Assembly: GCF_001411555.2 (NCBI RefSeq)
Contig: NC_049909.1
Span: 17,346,623-17,410,622 of the forward strand
Direction of reading: 5' to 3'
Length of the DNA: 64,000 bases
Origin: Juglans regia
Taxonomy: Eukaryota > Streptophyta > Magnoliopsida > Fagales > Juglandaceae
The notes under the pieces were generated by a model that was not told where the DNA came from, did no database searches, and saw only the letters and a program-made list of their open reading frames with translations. The translations under genes were made by a program, and so were the position numbers. Positions 35,339-45,742 of the stretch are shown one piece after another (the first letter of the stretch is position 1; each line of letters begins with the position of its first letter).

Positions 35339-37427
35339 ATACAATGCAATCAAAACTTACAATGTCTTTTGTGTCTAAACATGAATTATCCTCCTTATCA
35401 AGAGATCTAAATATATAAAAGACTCTCCACTGTTCATTTCAAGACCTGTAAGTGCCTTTATATATATATATATATATTATTATATATGTCACTATCTTGG
35501 AGACGTTTATTTCGCATTAAGTACTTATTAATTATTCATTTAGTTTGGGTTGTGTGGAACAGTATTATCCAACGTTTAGAAGAATTGTTTGCTTCGTTAA
35601 CATAATGAGAAGTGGTAAGATTGTGTTAATGAGTTATGTAGCATTTGTTTTCAAATAGTAATATTAGTTTTATAAAAGTTAAGCTTTGAAACTATTTTTT
35701 GAAGATCATGGAAAACAACCGGCGAAGAAAATCTCGTATAAAGATTTACCTGAAGAGAAAAAAGAAGAACTCCGTAGAAAACAGAGAGAAAGATATGCTA
35801 AAAAAAAAGCATCTAGAAGCAATTCCATCCAATTAAAAGATTCAGCTTCATTTGGGGGTGATCAAATGACTATGTCAATTGATGAACCTTCAAATAATGA
35901 TGTCCAACATATAAATATCATTCAGGATTTCACTGTTCTACAAAAAGTGTCAAAGAGACAACGAATTTTTCGCGCTGGAGTTGATATCGATGAATTGGTT
36001 TCGTCTCATGAAGTATGTGTTCCTCCTGGTGTTAATGTCTGTATAGTTGATTCAGAGGCAACTTCATCATTAAACAATGTGGCGAATCGTTCTGATTGTC
36101 CGAGTGATTCTATGGATTTCCTGACACATAAATCAGGAAACACAAACATAGATGAAACGACCGTCTCTAATCAGTTTTTGATTCAACAGGTTTTCTTGAA
36201 ATTATTTTTTCATATTTCTTATTCAATCAGCCTTATATTCTTTTTTATTGAAATTTGAGAACATCCTATTCAAATAGGCTCCATGTGTTGTTCGGGAAGA
36301 GTCAAGTTTTGAAACAAGTATACCATCACCTCGTAGGGGTAAGAAACAAGTATAATTATATTATTCGTTCTTATTCCATTGTCAACTCTTGACACTCTTC
36401 CAGCAGTGTCCTTAGCCAGATCATTCAAACAATTCGATGGGTTTACGCCTATTGTCTTCTGTTCATTTTTAAACTCAATAGGTGGGGGACATCGTCGCTT
36501 TGTTGGACGTAGACAACTATTGCAAGTTGTGCCATCTGAAGCATATTCCTTGCCGTATGTGCCTTGTTGCAGACATTGTAAAGCAAAACGATTCTATCAT
36601 GAAACAAACGGATTTTGCTGTGCAGATGGGACAATTTCTTTGGCCACAAATGATGTCCCTGATCAGCTTTATGATCTTTTTACCTCCGATGCAAATGAAG
36701 CCGCGCATTTTAAGACCTATGTTCGGACTTATAATAACAAGTTCGCGTTTACATCTTTTGGAGTTAAATTCGATAGAGATCTTTGCAGACGAAATAAAGG
36801 GATTTATACCTTCCGAACTCAGGGACAGATCTATCACTATATCGATGATTTAGTCCCTTTAAATGGTCGTCCTTCTTCTCTCCAATTGTATTTCTATGAT
36901 ACTGAGCACGAATTAGAAAATCGTATTTCTGATTCAGACAGAATGAACCCATCAATTATAGCTCAACTCATCGATATTCTTCGCATAAATCCATATTCTG
37001 TGTTTTTCCGATCTCTTGGTGATTTGCCAAATTTGGAAAATCAAGTAATCCATATAAGATCAGATGCTGGCCTAGATCAGCGTGTGTTCAATGCCCCGAC
37101 ATCTTCACAAGTTGCAGCAATATGGGTTGAAAATGAAGATGCAGATCAGTTGGGAGGACGGGACATTTGTGTCTTTAGTCATTCTGGTGGAAGTCATATA
37201 GTTCAGTATTATTTTGGCTGCTATGATCCACTTCAGTATCCGCTGTTATTTCCTTTTGGGGATACTGGTTGGCACCAAGGCATTAAAAGGATCAATAGAG
37301 GAAGCACAGTAATATGTAATGAAACAACCCGATCAATAGATCCTCACCAATCAATGTCAGCAGAAGAATTACTTACAAGAGAACAACGAGGTTAGAGTAT
37401 AATCTTAATCTTTCCATTTTGTATTTA

Positions 37428-38000
37428 GAGCATTAGCATTAGTCTATACATATGCATATGCAAAATCGCCTCTTTTACATATCCACTTTATCATTCAAGC
37501 AAAATTCTCACATTGGTTTATGCATATTTGACACATAATAATATTAAATATTATTATTTTATTATTATTATTGTTTTGCTAAAATCAATTTTTTTATATA
37601 TATTTTGCAATTAGCATCCACTACATACATTTGACATTAATAATATAAATTCAATAATAAAAAATATACTTTTTTTTATATATTATATTAAAAATATAAT
37701 AAAATGAAAAAAATATATATATAATATATTATAATAATAAAATGAATGTGCAAGTGAAGATTTGTTGTGTTGTTGAAAAAGGGAGAAAATGAAATGATTG
37801 TGAGAGAGAGAGTGGGAGGAGAGATAAATAATGATTACAATAATATTTGTGGGGTGAATAGTAGTTATCCAAATTTGGATAAGCATTGTTCATAGGTAGC
37901 TAAATATTTGTATATGCATAAGCCAATGTGGAGGATTTTATGGTCATATTATGCAAATATGACTTTGCATATGCATATGCATAGACCAATGCTAATGCTC
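37428..38000. mobile_element. MITE with 37-bp terminal inverted repeats, inside a RepHel intron
   Basis: Left end 37428-37464 (GAGCATTAGCATTAGTCTAT...) and right end 37964-38000 (...ATAGACCAATGCTAATGCTC) pair at 35 of 37 positions. A second inner inverted pair (ACATTGGTTTATGCATATTT facing AAATATTTGTATATGCATAA) lies just inside. The 573-bp element is entirely within intron 37391-38052, so splicing could remove it. No clear target duplication was found. Confidence 0.8.
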
Positions 38001-40298
38001 AGTTTGTACACGTCCAATTTTGTAATATTGCATTCCCCTTCAACTTTTGTAGCATTAAACAGAAAAATGAAGGATCCAATTGTTTCGTGTCGTGAGTATT
38101 ATTGCTACAAATTACAAATCAGAGAAAATTTCAGATCAATTTTGTTGCTGTCTGGTCGTCTATTGCAACAATTCGTTGTTGATATGTATGTTAAGATCGA
38201 GACGTCAAGATTAGACTATTTTCGTAGCAAACAACAACATATTCGATCTGAGTTATATCAAGATATTGTTGATACCATTACACTGGGGGAAACTAACGCT
38301 TCTAATGTTGGAAAACGGATTATTCTGCCTTCGTCATTTATTGGGGGTCCAAGAGACATGCGAAAAAGATATATGGAAGCAATGGCTTTAGTTCAGCGTT
38401 ATGGTAAACCAGACATTTTTTTAACAATGACATGCAATCCAAATTGGCAAGAAATTTCAAATGAATTACGCCTACATGAGGAGAGTCAAAATCGGCCTGA
38501 TTTAGTTGCTCGGGTCTTTCGTGCAAAATTAGAAGAATTAAAGGATCGATTATTCAAGCAACAGATATTTGGAAAAGTTTCAGCATATGTTTATGTTATT
38601 GAGCACCAAAAAAGAGGCCTTCCACATGCTCATTTTCTAATTATATTACAAAGAGATTGGAAACTCTATGCGCCTGAATCTTTTGATGAGATTGTATCGG
38701 CAGAAATACCTGATAAAAATACGAATTTGCACTTGTATAACGCCGTTGTCAAGCATATGATGCATGGACCATGTGGAGTGTTGAATCCAACAAATGTTTG
38801 CATGAAAAAAAATGGTTATTGCAAAAGCCATTATCCAAAAAATTTTGCATCAAGTACGACTGTTGGAAATGATTGCTTCCCAATATATAGGCGTTCTGAC
38901 AATGGAATAACTGTCAAAGTGAGAGGTCATAATTTGGATAACCGTTGGGTCGTTCCATATAATCCGTATTTGCTTGCAACATTTGACTGTCACATTAACG
39001 TCGAGATTTGTTCTACTATAACAGCAGTCAAATATCTTTATAAGTACATTTACAAAGGGCATGATCGTGTTGCTTTCAATTTGGTTTCTGAACAAAATAA
39101 TCAACAAATTGATGAAATCCAACAATTCCAATCAGCCCGATGGATTGCTCCGCCTGAAGCTATGTGGAGAATATATGGCTTTGTTGTTAATGAAATGTAC
39201 CCAGCAGTGTATAGCTTACATTTACATCTTGAGGATCAACACCAAGTAACTTTTCGAGCAAATGAAGACTTAATCAATGTTCTCAACTCTGACCGGTCTG
39301 CAAAATGGATGTTAACAGAATTCTTTGCATTAAATCAAGTGGATGAGAATGCCAGGACATTGTTGTACAAAGAATTTCCAGAATTCTATGTTTGGAGCCA
39401 ACAATACAAAGAGTGGACTTGTCGAAAAAAGAAAACTGTTATAAGTCGAATTATTACAGCAAATCCATTTGAAGGTGAGAGGTATTATCTGCGGATATTG
39501 CTAAATCATGTAAGAGGACCTTTATCATTTGAAGATCTTAGGACAGTTGATGGTGTTGTGGCTCCAACTTTTCGTGAGGCAGCAACTATGCATGGTTTGC
39601 TACAGAGAGACAGTGGTTTAGAAGATTGTTTACATGAAGCATCTCTATATCAAATGCCGTCCAGTTTGAGACGGCTATTTGCAACTATATTGGTTTATTG
39701 TAATCCAACCAATCCGAGAGAGCTTTGGGAACGTTTTGAGCAAGATATGTCAATTGATTTTAGGTCAACTGAAGATTCTATGTTGACTGTAAGAATGCAA
39801 GTTTTGCGCTCAATCTCTTTTACACTTGAATCAATGGGGAAACACATTAATTCATTTCATCTTCTTGATGACGACATTTGTTTTGATGAAGACCAATTCG
39901 AATCTAGGGAAATCGATGATGAATTGGCTGTTGAAATTCCAGAAGAAGATACTGCTGCATCAGAAATCCTTAATAGTGAACAGCGACATGTCTATAATTC
40001 AGTTTTGGAAAATGTTTTTTCAAACAAAACTGCTACATTCTTTGTTGATGGCCCTGGTGGGACAGGGAAGACATTCCTGTACAAGGCACTTCTCGCTGCA
40101 GTAAGATCAAGAAAATTAGTGGCACTTGCAACTGCTTCATCTGGTGTTGCTGCATCTATCCTTCCTGGAGGTCGAACAGCACACTCGCGCTTTAAGATTC
40201 CATTAGATACTGATGAACATAGCATGTGTTGTGTCAGTAAACAAAGTGCCATTGCAAAGCTACTACGTGTAGCAAGGTTAATTATATGGGATGAGGCC

Positions 40299-40402
40299 CC
40301 TATGTCAAGAAAACAACACATCGAAACTTTAGATAAAATGTTACGAGACACCTATGTCAAGAAAACAACACATCGAAACTTTAGATAAAATGTTACGAGA
40401 CA
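40299..40402 (+). repeat. exact 52-bp tandem duplication in RepHel
   Basis: The unit beginning CCTATGTCAAGAAAACAACA occupies 40299-40350 and 40351-40402 with no difference. 52 is not a multiple of three, so the helicase frame is lost. Removing one unit would restore continuity from the DEAP motif to the next helicase motif, which shows the duplication is secondary. Confidence 0.95.
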
Positions 40403-41619
40403 TTAATGATTCAGAGTTAACATTCGGTGGAAAAGTTGTCGTTTTTGGTGGAGATTTTCGCCAGGTTTTACCTGTGGTTCGTAAAGGAACAAGACAAGAA
40501 CATGTTGACGCCAGTTTGGTTTCTTCTTATTTGTGGCCTACATTGATCAAACTTCGTTTAACTGAAAATATGAGAGCAAGATTGGATCCAGTTTTTTCAG
40601 AATATGTGTTAGAATTAGGCAACGGAATGCCACCAATCACAATTGACGAAACTGTAAAAATTCCTAATGGCATGCTTGTTCCCTATGAAGATGACTGTAC
40701 TTCTTTGGATCATTTAATAGATGTTGTTTTCCAAGATATTCATGAATATTCAATAAATATTTCAGCTATGATGAATCGGGCCATATTAACACCAAAGAAC
40801 AGTTATGTTGATGAAATAAATACATTACTGATTCATAGGTTTCCTGGTGAGCTTAGGCGATATTATAGCTTTGATGAAGCAATAGATGCATCTGAACAAT
40901 CAGTTATGGAGGATTTTTTAAATACTCTAACCCCAAATGGACTTCCTCCTCATGAATTGTTACTAAAGATAAACTGTCCCATCATGTTGCTTAGAAACAT
41001 TAACCCTTCAGAAGGACTATGCAACGGAACACGTCTAATTTGTCGGGCTTTTGATCGAAATGTAATTGATACAGAAATCGCAGTTGGGCACCATAGCGGA
41101 AAAAGAGTCTTTATTTCAAGGATCCCATTCTTGCCAAATCTTGATGAAAATAGTGGTTTCCCATTCAAAAGAACACAGTTCCCTATCAGATTAAGTTTTG
41201 CAATGACTATAAATAAGTCACAAGGGCAAACATTGGATTTTGTTGGGATATATTTACCCCAACCTGTTTTCTCACATGGTCAATTATATGTGGCTTTATC
41301 AAGGGCTAAGACTGCATCTACAGTAAGGGTTTTAATACGGCCAGTGTCGACTGATCGATCAGAAAAGAACTGCACAAAAAATATTGTCTATACAGAATTA
41401 TTAAGATTAGCATGTTCAGATTAATGTTCTACAGGTAATGATTCAATTGTATAATTTGAGTTTAACTACTTAAACAAAATTATGCATTTTATAGAATTCT
41501 TTTTCTATATGTTTAGTATTGTGTTCTTTATTTCTCATTGTAATTTTATTTTTTTTTAATTTAGTATTGGGTTACTACACTTACACCTTTAATATTTTTG
41601 TATGTGAACAGTTTTAAAG

Positions 41620-43858
41620 ATGCGGACGGTTTATACATCGATAAAAGATATCACTCCAAGTACAAGGAATTGGAAAATCAAAATGATCGTGGCAGACAAG
41701 TCACCCAAACGAACAGGCCAACGCTCACCAGTGAAGTACCAAAGCCTAACATTGATTGATCCAGAGGTATAATATTTATTTCTATCTATTGTCTTTTATT
41801 TTTTTTGGTGTACTGACAACTAATAAATGATTTTGTTATTTTTGTATCATATTTATTAAGTTTTGTATTTTTATTTTTTTTACTACTAATTTGTAAAAAA
41901 TCTTAAAAATATTATTTTTTTAAAACCCAAAAATAATTTAAAATAAACAAAATTATTATACTCAATTATTTATTACAATATTTTTTTTTGTAAATTATTT
42001 ATTTCAATTTCTTATACTATACAGGGAAATCGAGTACAAGCAACAATGTTTGATAAAGATATAGACTCGCGAGATGATACTTTACATATTTTCCGGTGAT
42101 ATTACATCAGTAATGCATATGTAAGGCCACTGGATCCGAAGTATAGAATTTAAACACATGAATATCAATGGATCTTAAATTCCAAAACGATAATTGAGGA
42201 AGTTCCAAAGGATGAAGAACAATTGGAGGTACCAAAGTACCAACTCATTCCGTTCAATGAATTAGATGCTTACAAAGACTCAATTGCAGAAATAGGTAAT
42301 TCACTCTTGATTTTAGAATATTTAATTATCAATTTATTAAAAATTTAAATCTTATTTGTCAGATGTTTTAGCTGTTGCAATCAATATCAAGCCATGTAGA
42401 GAGATAACTTCAGTACATGGACCAACAACTATTCAGGAAATATATGTCATTGATCAAAGGTAAAAATATTTTTTGGGTAGTTCACTTTTTTAAAATTATG
42501 TTTCAATCTTTATTTCTTGTATATTCTGTTAATTCTTTTTTTATTCCAATTTTTGTAGCTTAAACCCCATATGTTTAACTATGTGGGGTCAATTTGTGCA
42601 AGATGAATGCAAAAAAATCTCAGAAATAATTGGGACAAAGCCAGTTATACTTGGAACAAGAATAAGAGTTGGTTCTTATAATGGTATTTTTAATAATTAA
42701 CAATCTTATATTTTTCTTTTATATTGTATATGCTTGCATTAATCACGATCTCTATTTCTAATGAAGGATTGTCTCTTTCATCACGTCCGAAAAGTAAATT
42801 TATGATCAATCATGTTCTTCCTGAGGCAACTTCATTGCAAGAGTGGTAATCGTCAGAAATAAGTCATTATTTGTTTCATCCTACTTGAATATTAAAATCT
42901 TCATATTTTTATTTCTTATGTTGCATTTGTTTTTATGAATTTTAAGGGCGGTAATTAATGATTCATTACTTGAGAGTATTATTGCAAGATGCTTGACATA
43001 CCCGTCTACATCTCTGTCTTCTGTTGGTATACGAGAAATAATCAAGAATTGTGATGTTGCTGAGTTGATCAAAAGTTTACAACCCATGGCGGTAAAATCC
43101 TATTCTTCGTAACAAATTCAAATATTTATACAATCAATTCATCTAAAAAATTATTTTTGATGTAATGTAGAAAGTAAAATTTTGGATAAAGGCGAAGATA
43201 ATAGTGGTTGACTTGCGCCAGATATTTTTTTACATGTCATGTATTGGTTGTAATAAAGGAACTGGGTATGATTACAATGATAACTTCCTTTGTTACCATT
43301 GCAAACACCAAAGTATTTCCCAACCACTGTATGTATCATTCAAATTTTTTGTTCTGTTTGATAATTTATGTGATAAATTTAATGTATAGCTTTTATTGAT
43401 TCTAACTTAAAATGATATTTCCATCAATTTTATAGTTGTCGAGCATATGTTCAACTCGACGATGGTACAGGAAGACTATCTGCTGTTATGTTTGGTGAAG
43501 TTGTAGAGGAAGCATTCGGTTGTTCGGCAGTTGAGCTAATGAATCATACTGGTGATGTATGTTTTCTTATTTTCTATTACCTTTATTGTTGTGAGTAAAA
43601 ACGTCCGTCTTAGAATTTTTGACATATTTACTACATTAATTTCCAGCATATATATTCTTTAAATTTTTATTAATCATGCAAGGTTATTAAAAATTTCTTT
43701 TGCAGGAACATTTGCCTTATATAGAAAATCTTGTAGCACAAGTTTCACAGAAAGAGTGGATGATTGAACTTTTAGTAGATCCCAATCGACTCAACCAACA
43801 ACAGCACAAGAATTTCAATGTCATTTCTATTGATGCAGTACAAGAAGACACAAAATGA
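41620..43858 (+). pseudogene. Helitron-borne RPA1-like (OB-fold) gene with two stops
   Basis: Nine exons keep phase: 41620-41766, 42025-42295, 42363-42459, 42559-42683, 42767-42845, 42947-43091, 43171-43328, 43436-43556, 43706-43858 (432 codons). The first exons match the RPA70 DNA-binding domain A start (YTSIKDITPSTRNWKIK; LTLIDPEGNRVQATMF). Later come the middle OB fold and a C-terminal zinc-ribbon OB fold with MSCIGCNK and FLCYHCKH, then AYVQLDDGTGRLSAVMFGE. RPA-like genes are known cargo of plant Helitrons and are thought to coat single-stranded DNA during transposition. In exon 2 an in-frame TGA (42097-42099) and TAA (42151-42153) interrupt the reading, so the gene looks dead. The splice sites are otherwise intact. 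Confidence 0.82.
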
Positions 43859-44245
43859 TGGATCATAGTAAAAACATCAAAGGACTCATATTTTGAACTG
43901 ATGTTTTTGTCGAGTTTGTTGCTAAAACTATCGATGTTAAAAATATATGTTGGACTATGTTATATTTTGAACTAATGTTTTTGTTGGGTTTGTATTAAAC
44001 TTATCGCAAGTAACTTTGCTAAAACTATCAATGTTATAAATATGTGTTGGAGTATGTTATATTTTAAACTAATGTTTTTATCTTCTAATCTATGCAAGCA
44101 TGTAATTATTATACTCTACTTAACTATCATTACCCTTAAATATTTGTTAGATTTCACATTTTTTCCTATATGTCTTAATTTATTGATTGAAATAAACTTT
44201 TTTTATAGAATATATATTATTTTTTTAAAATAATTATTTCACCCA

Positions 44246-44273
44246 ACTAGGTAGCACGTTATTTTGACCTAGT
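44246..44273 (+). other. candidate Helitron 3' hairpin and CTAG end
   Basis: ACTAGGT (44246-44252) faces ACCTAGT (44267-44273) across a 14-nt loop; the element would end at CTAG (44272) before host T. Typical Helitron hairpins are more GC-rich and end about 10 nt before CTRR, while here the arm overlaps the CTAG. It is a candidate only. Confidence 0.4.
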
Positions 44274-44367
44274 ATATATATATATATATTTAACGCCTTT
44301 TAACATTCTTACTCATTCCCAACTGTCTCTACAAGCGGTTACTTGCTCCTTGCGAAGCTGAACGGTC

Positions 44368-44424
44368 AAATCCTAACCCTACGCTTGATTTACTTTGTCA
44401 AATCCTAACCCTCCCTAACCCTAG
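44368..44424 (+). promoter_or_regulatory. telo-box-like cluster upstream of ITPK1
   Basis: AACCCTA occurs at 44375-44381 and 44417-44423, with a near match AACCCTC at 44407. A larger CAAATCCTAACCCT block is repeated twice. Such telo-boxes are frequent in promoters of growth-related plant genes. They lie directly upstream of the TATA box. Confidence 0.45.
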
Positions 44425-44443
44425 TCAAGATATGCACACAGGA

Positions 44444-44451
44444 TATATATA
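44444..44451 (+). promoter_or_regulatory. TATA box of the ITPK1-like gene
   Basis: TATATATA in GGATATATATACACC, about 230 bp upstream of the chosen start, followed by a pyrimidine-rich leader (44470-44510). Position and context fit a plant core promoter. Confidence 0.55.
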
Positions 44452-44677
44452 CACCCCACCGCCCAATTGTCTCGTTCTCTCCCTGCCATTTTTCTTTCTC
44501 ACCGAAACTCTTCTGTTGTCGAGAACTCTACGGAAACCACATTAAAGATCGCCGTTACGAATTTGTAAAAGCCTAAAAAGACTCCTCTCGAATCTTTACC
44601 TTTCTTTCTTTTATGTGTGCGTTTTCACATTTGCTGATTTTCTGGTGTTGGTGTCGTCTATACGGGAATCATCACCG

Positions 44678-45742
44678 ATGGCGGAAGCTGAACGGTGCAG
44701 GTTTAGTGTAGGTTATGCTTTGGCCCCCAAGAAACAAAGCAGCTTCATCCGAGACTCCCTCCTTGTTCTTGCTAGGTCTCACGGCGTCGATCTTGTCCAC
44801 ATCGACCCCACCCGCCCCCTCGTCGATCAGGGCCCCTTGGACTGCGTGCTCCACAAGCTGTACGGAGATGACTGGAATCGGCAGCTCACAGAGTTCCGCC
44901 ACCGTTACCCTAATGCGGTCATCGTCGACTCCCCCCACTCCATCGAGCGCCTCCACAACCGAATCTCCATGCTACAGTTCGTTTCGGAGCTTAGGATCGA
45001 GTCCCCGAACGAGACGTTCGGTATCCCCAAGCAAATCGTCATCTACGACAAGGAAACCCTCTTCGATAGGCAAGCCTGGGAGAGCCTTAAGTTCCCTGTA
45101 ATCGCGAAGCCCTTGGTTGCCGACGGCAGCGCCAAATCGCACAAAATGAACTTGGTGTTCAACCACGACGGTCTCAACGAGCTCAAGCCCCCGATCGTCC
45201 TCCAAGAATTCGTGAACCACGGCGGGGTTATCTTCAAGGTCTACGTCGTCGGCGTGTACGTCAGGTGCGTGAAACGCAAGTCGTTGCCGGACATCTCGGA
45301 AGAGAATTTGGGTACTGTCTCTGAAAGCGTATTGTCGTTTTCGCAGGTATCGAATATCGCTACCAACGAAAAGGTCGACGGTAAATACTACAAGATGATG
45401 CATTTTGACGACACCGAAATGCCGCCGCAGCGTTTTCTCACTGATGTCGCCGACGGGTTGCGGCGCGCCATGAAATTGAACCTGTTTAACTTCGACGTCA
45501 TTCGGGACGCGAGGTTTGGGAATCGCTACCTTATAGTTGATATCAATTACTTTCCCGGGTATGCAAAAATGCCGTCTTACGAGACCGTATTGACGGATTT
45601 TTTCTTGGATGTGGTTAATAAGAGAAAGGAGATAGTGTATAGTTGTGACGAAGTTATGACAAAGATCGTCAGCAATACTTTTTGCAGTGATGAAGATGAA
45701 ATTGGCCGGAAAGATCGGACGGATAGTTCGATTAAATTCTGA
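44678..45742 (+). CDS. ITPK1: inositol 1,3,4-trisphosphate 5/6-kinase (ITPK1-like)
   Basis: A single exon encodes 354 residues. The family N-terminal motif [13 protein letters not shown] is at 11-23. The ATP-grasp part has [17 protein letters not shown] (141-157), [17 protein letters not shown] (176-192) and the metal-binding end FNFDVIRD (270-277) with [11 protein letters not shown] (285-295; Asp288 and Asn290). These match plant ITPK kinases, soluble enzymes that phosphorylate inositol tris- and tetrakisphosphates on the way to phytate; the type-1 members also pyrophosphorylate InsP6. The intronless structure and length fit ITPK1 rather than the intron-bearing ITPK2-4. The start MAEAERCRF was chosen because it begins just before the family homology. 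An in-frame ATG at 44615 would add 21 residues and is less likely. The C-terminal tail after about 335 is acidic/basic and variable. Confidence 0.92.
   Translation: MAEAERCRFSVGYALAPKKQSSFIRDSLLVLARSHGVDLVHIDPTRPLVDQGPLDCVLHKLYGDDWNRQLTEFRHRYPNAVIVDSPHSIERLHNRISMLQFVSELRIESPNETFGIPKQIVIYDKETLFDRQAWESLKFPVIAKPLVADGSAKSHKMNLVFNHDGLNELKPPIVLQEFVNHGGVIFKVYVVGVYVRCVKRKSLPDISEENLGTVSESVLSFSQVSNIATNEKVDGKYYKMMHFDDTEMPPQRFLTDVADGLRRAMKLNLFNFDVIRDARFGNRYLIVDINYFPGYAKMPSYETVLTDFFLDVVNKRKEIVYSCDEVMTKIVSNTFCSDEDEIGRKDRTDSSIKF

Larger units (their letters stand above)
29621..35405. other. gene-free, duplication-rich interval upstream of the Helitron
   Basis: Contains several tandem and spaced duplications (entered separately), an orphan minus-strand promoter-like block at 33.3-33.7 kb, triple copies of GAAATTGCTTGTGTCAGCAG near 30850-30910, and a long GT microsatellite. 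No coding region is recognised. The density of partial duplications resembles the inner sequence of non-autonomous Helitrons. Confidence 0.45.
35605..41424 (+). pseudogene. Helitron RepHel transposase/helicase, frameshifted
   Basis: In-frame splicing is possible over 35605-35614 (tentative first exon, ATGAGAAGTG), 35705-36189, 36278-36338, 36404-37390 and 38053-41424. The N terminus has the basic KISYKDLPEEKKEELRRKQR stretch usual for the family. The Helitron-like N domain follows. The Rep nuclease has the HUH motif as LPHAHFLIIL (HAH at 38625-38633) and the catalytic tyrosine block KYLYKYIYKGH (about 39027-39060). The PIF1-type helicase has Walker A GPGGTGKT (40050-40073), Walker B IIWDEAPM, then GGDFRQVLP, TINKSQGQTLD and LYVALSRAK. 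All catalytic blocks are present. An exact 52-bp tandem duplication between Walker B and the GGDFRQ motif shifts the frame and gives a stop at 40386-40388. A MITE lies in the intron 37391-38052. Confidence 0.88.
35406..44272 (+). mobile_element. Helitron, autonomous type but inactivated (8.9 kb)
   Basis: The coding content is diagnostic: a RepHel gene (35605-41424) followed about 195 bp later by an RPA1-like gene (41620-43858), both on the plus strand, as in plant autonomous Helitrons. The candidate 5' end is TCTAAATATATAAAAGAC preceded by A (35405). The candidate 3' end is CTAG at 44269-44272 followed by T (44273), with a short hairpin just upstream. That gives A/T-site insertion as expected for Helitrons, which move by rolling-circle replication and make no target duplication. 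An alternative 5' end is at 29570. Both genes are broken, so it cannot move by itself. Termini are less certain than the genes. Confidence 0.75.

Noticed and set aside
44615..44677. Upstream in-frame ATG as ITPK1 start
   Set aside because: The 21 extra residues are hydrophobic and outside family homology; the ATG at 44678 begins right before the conserved [10 protein letters not shown] region.
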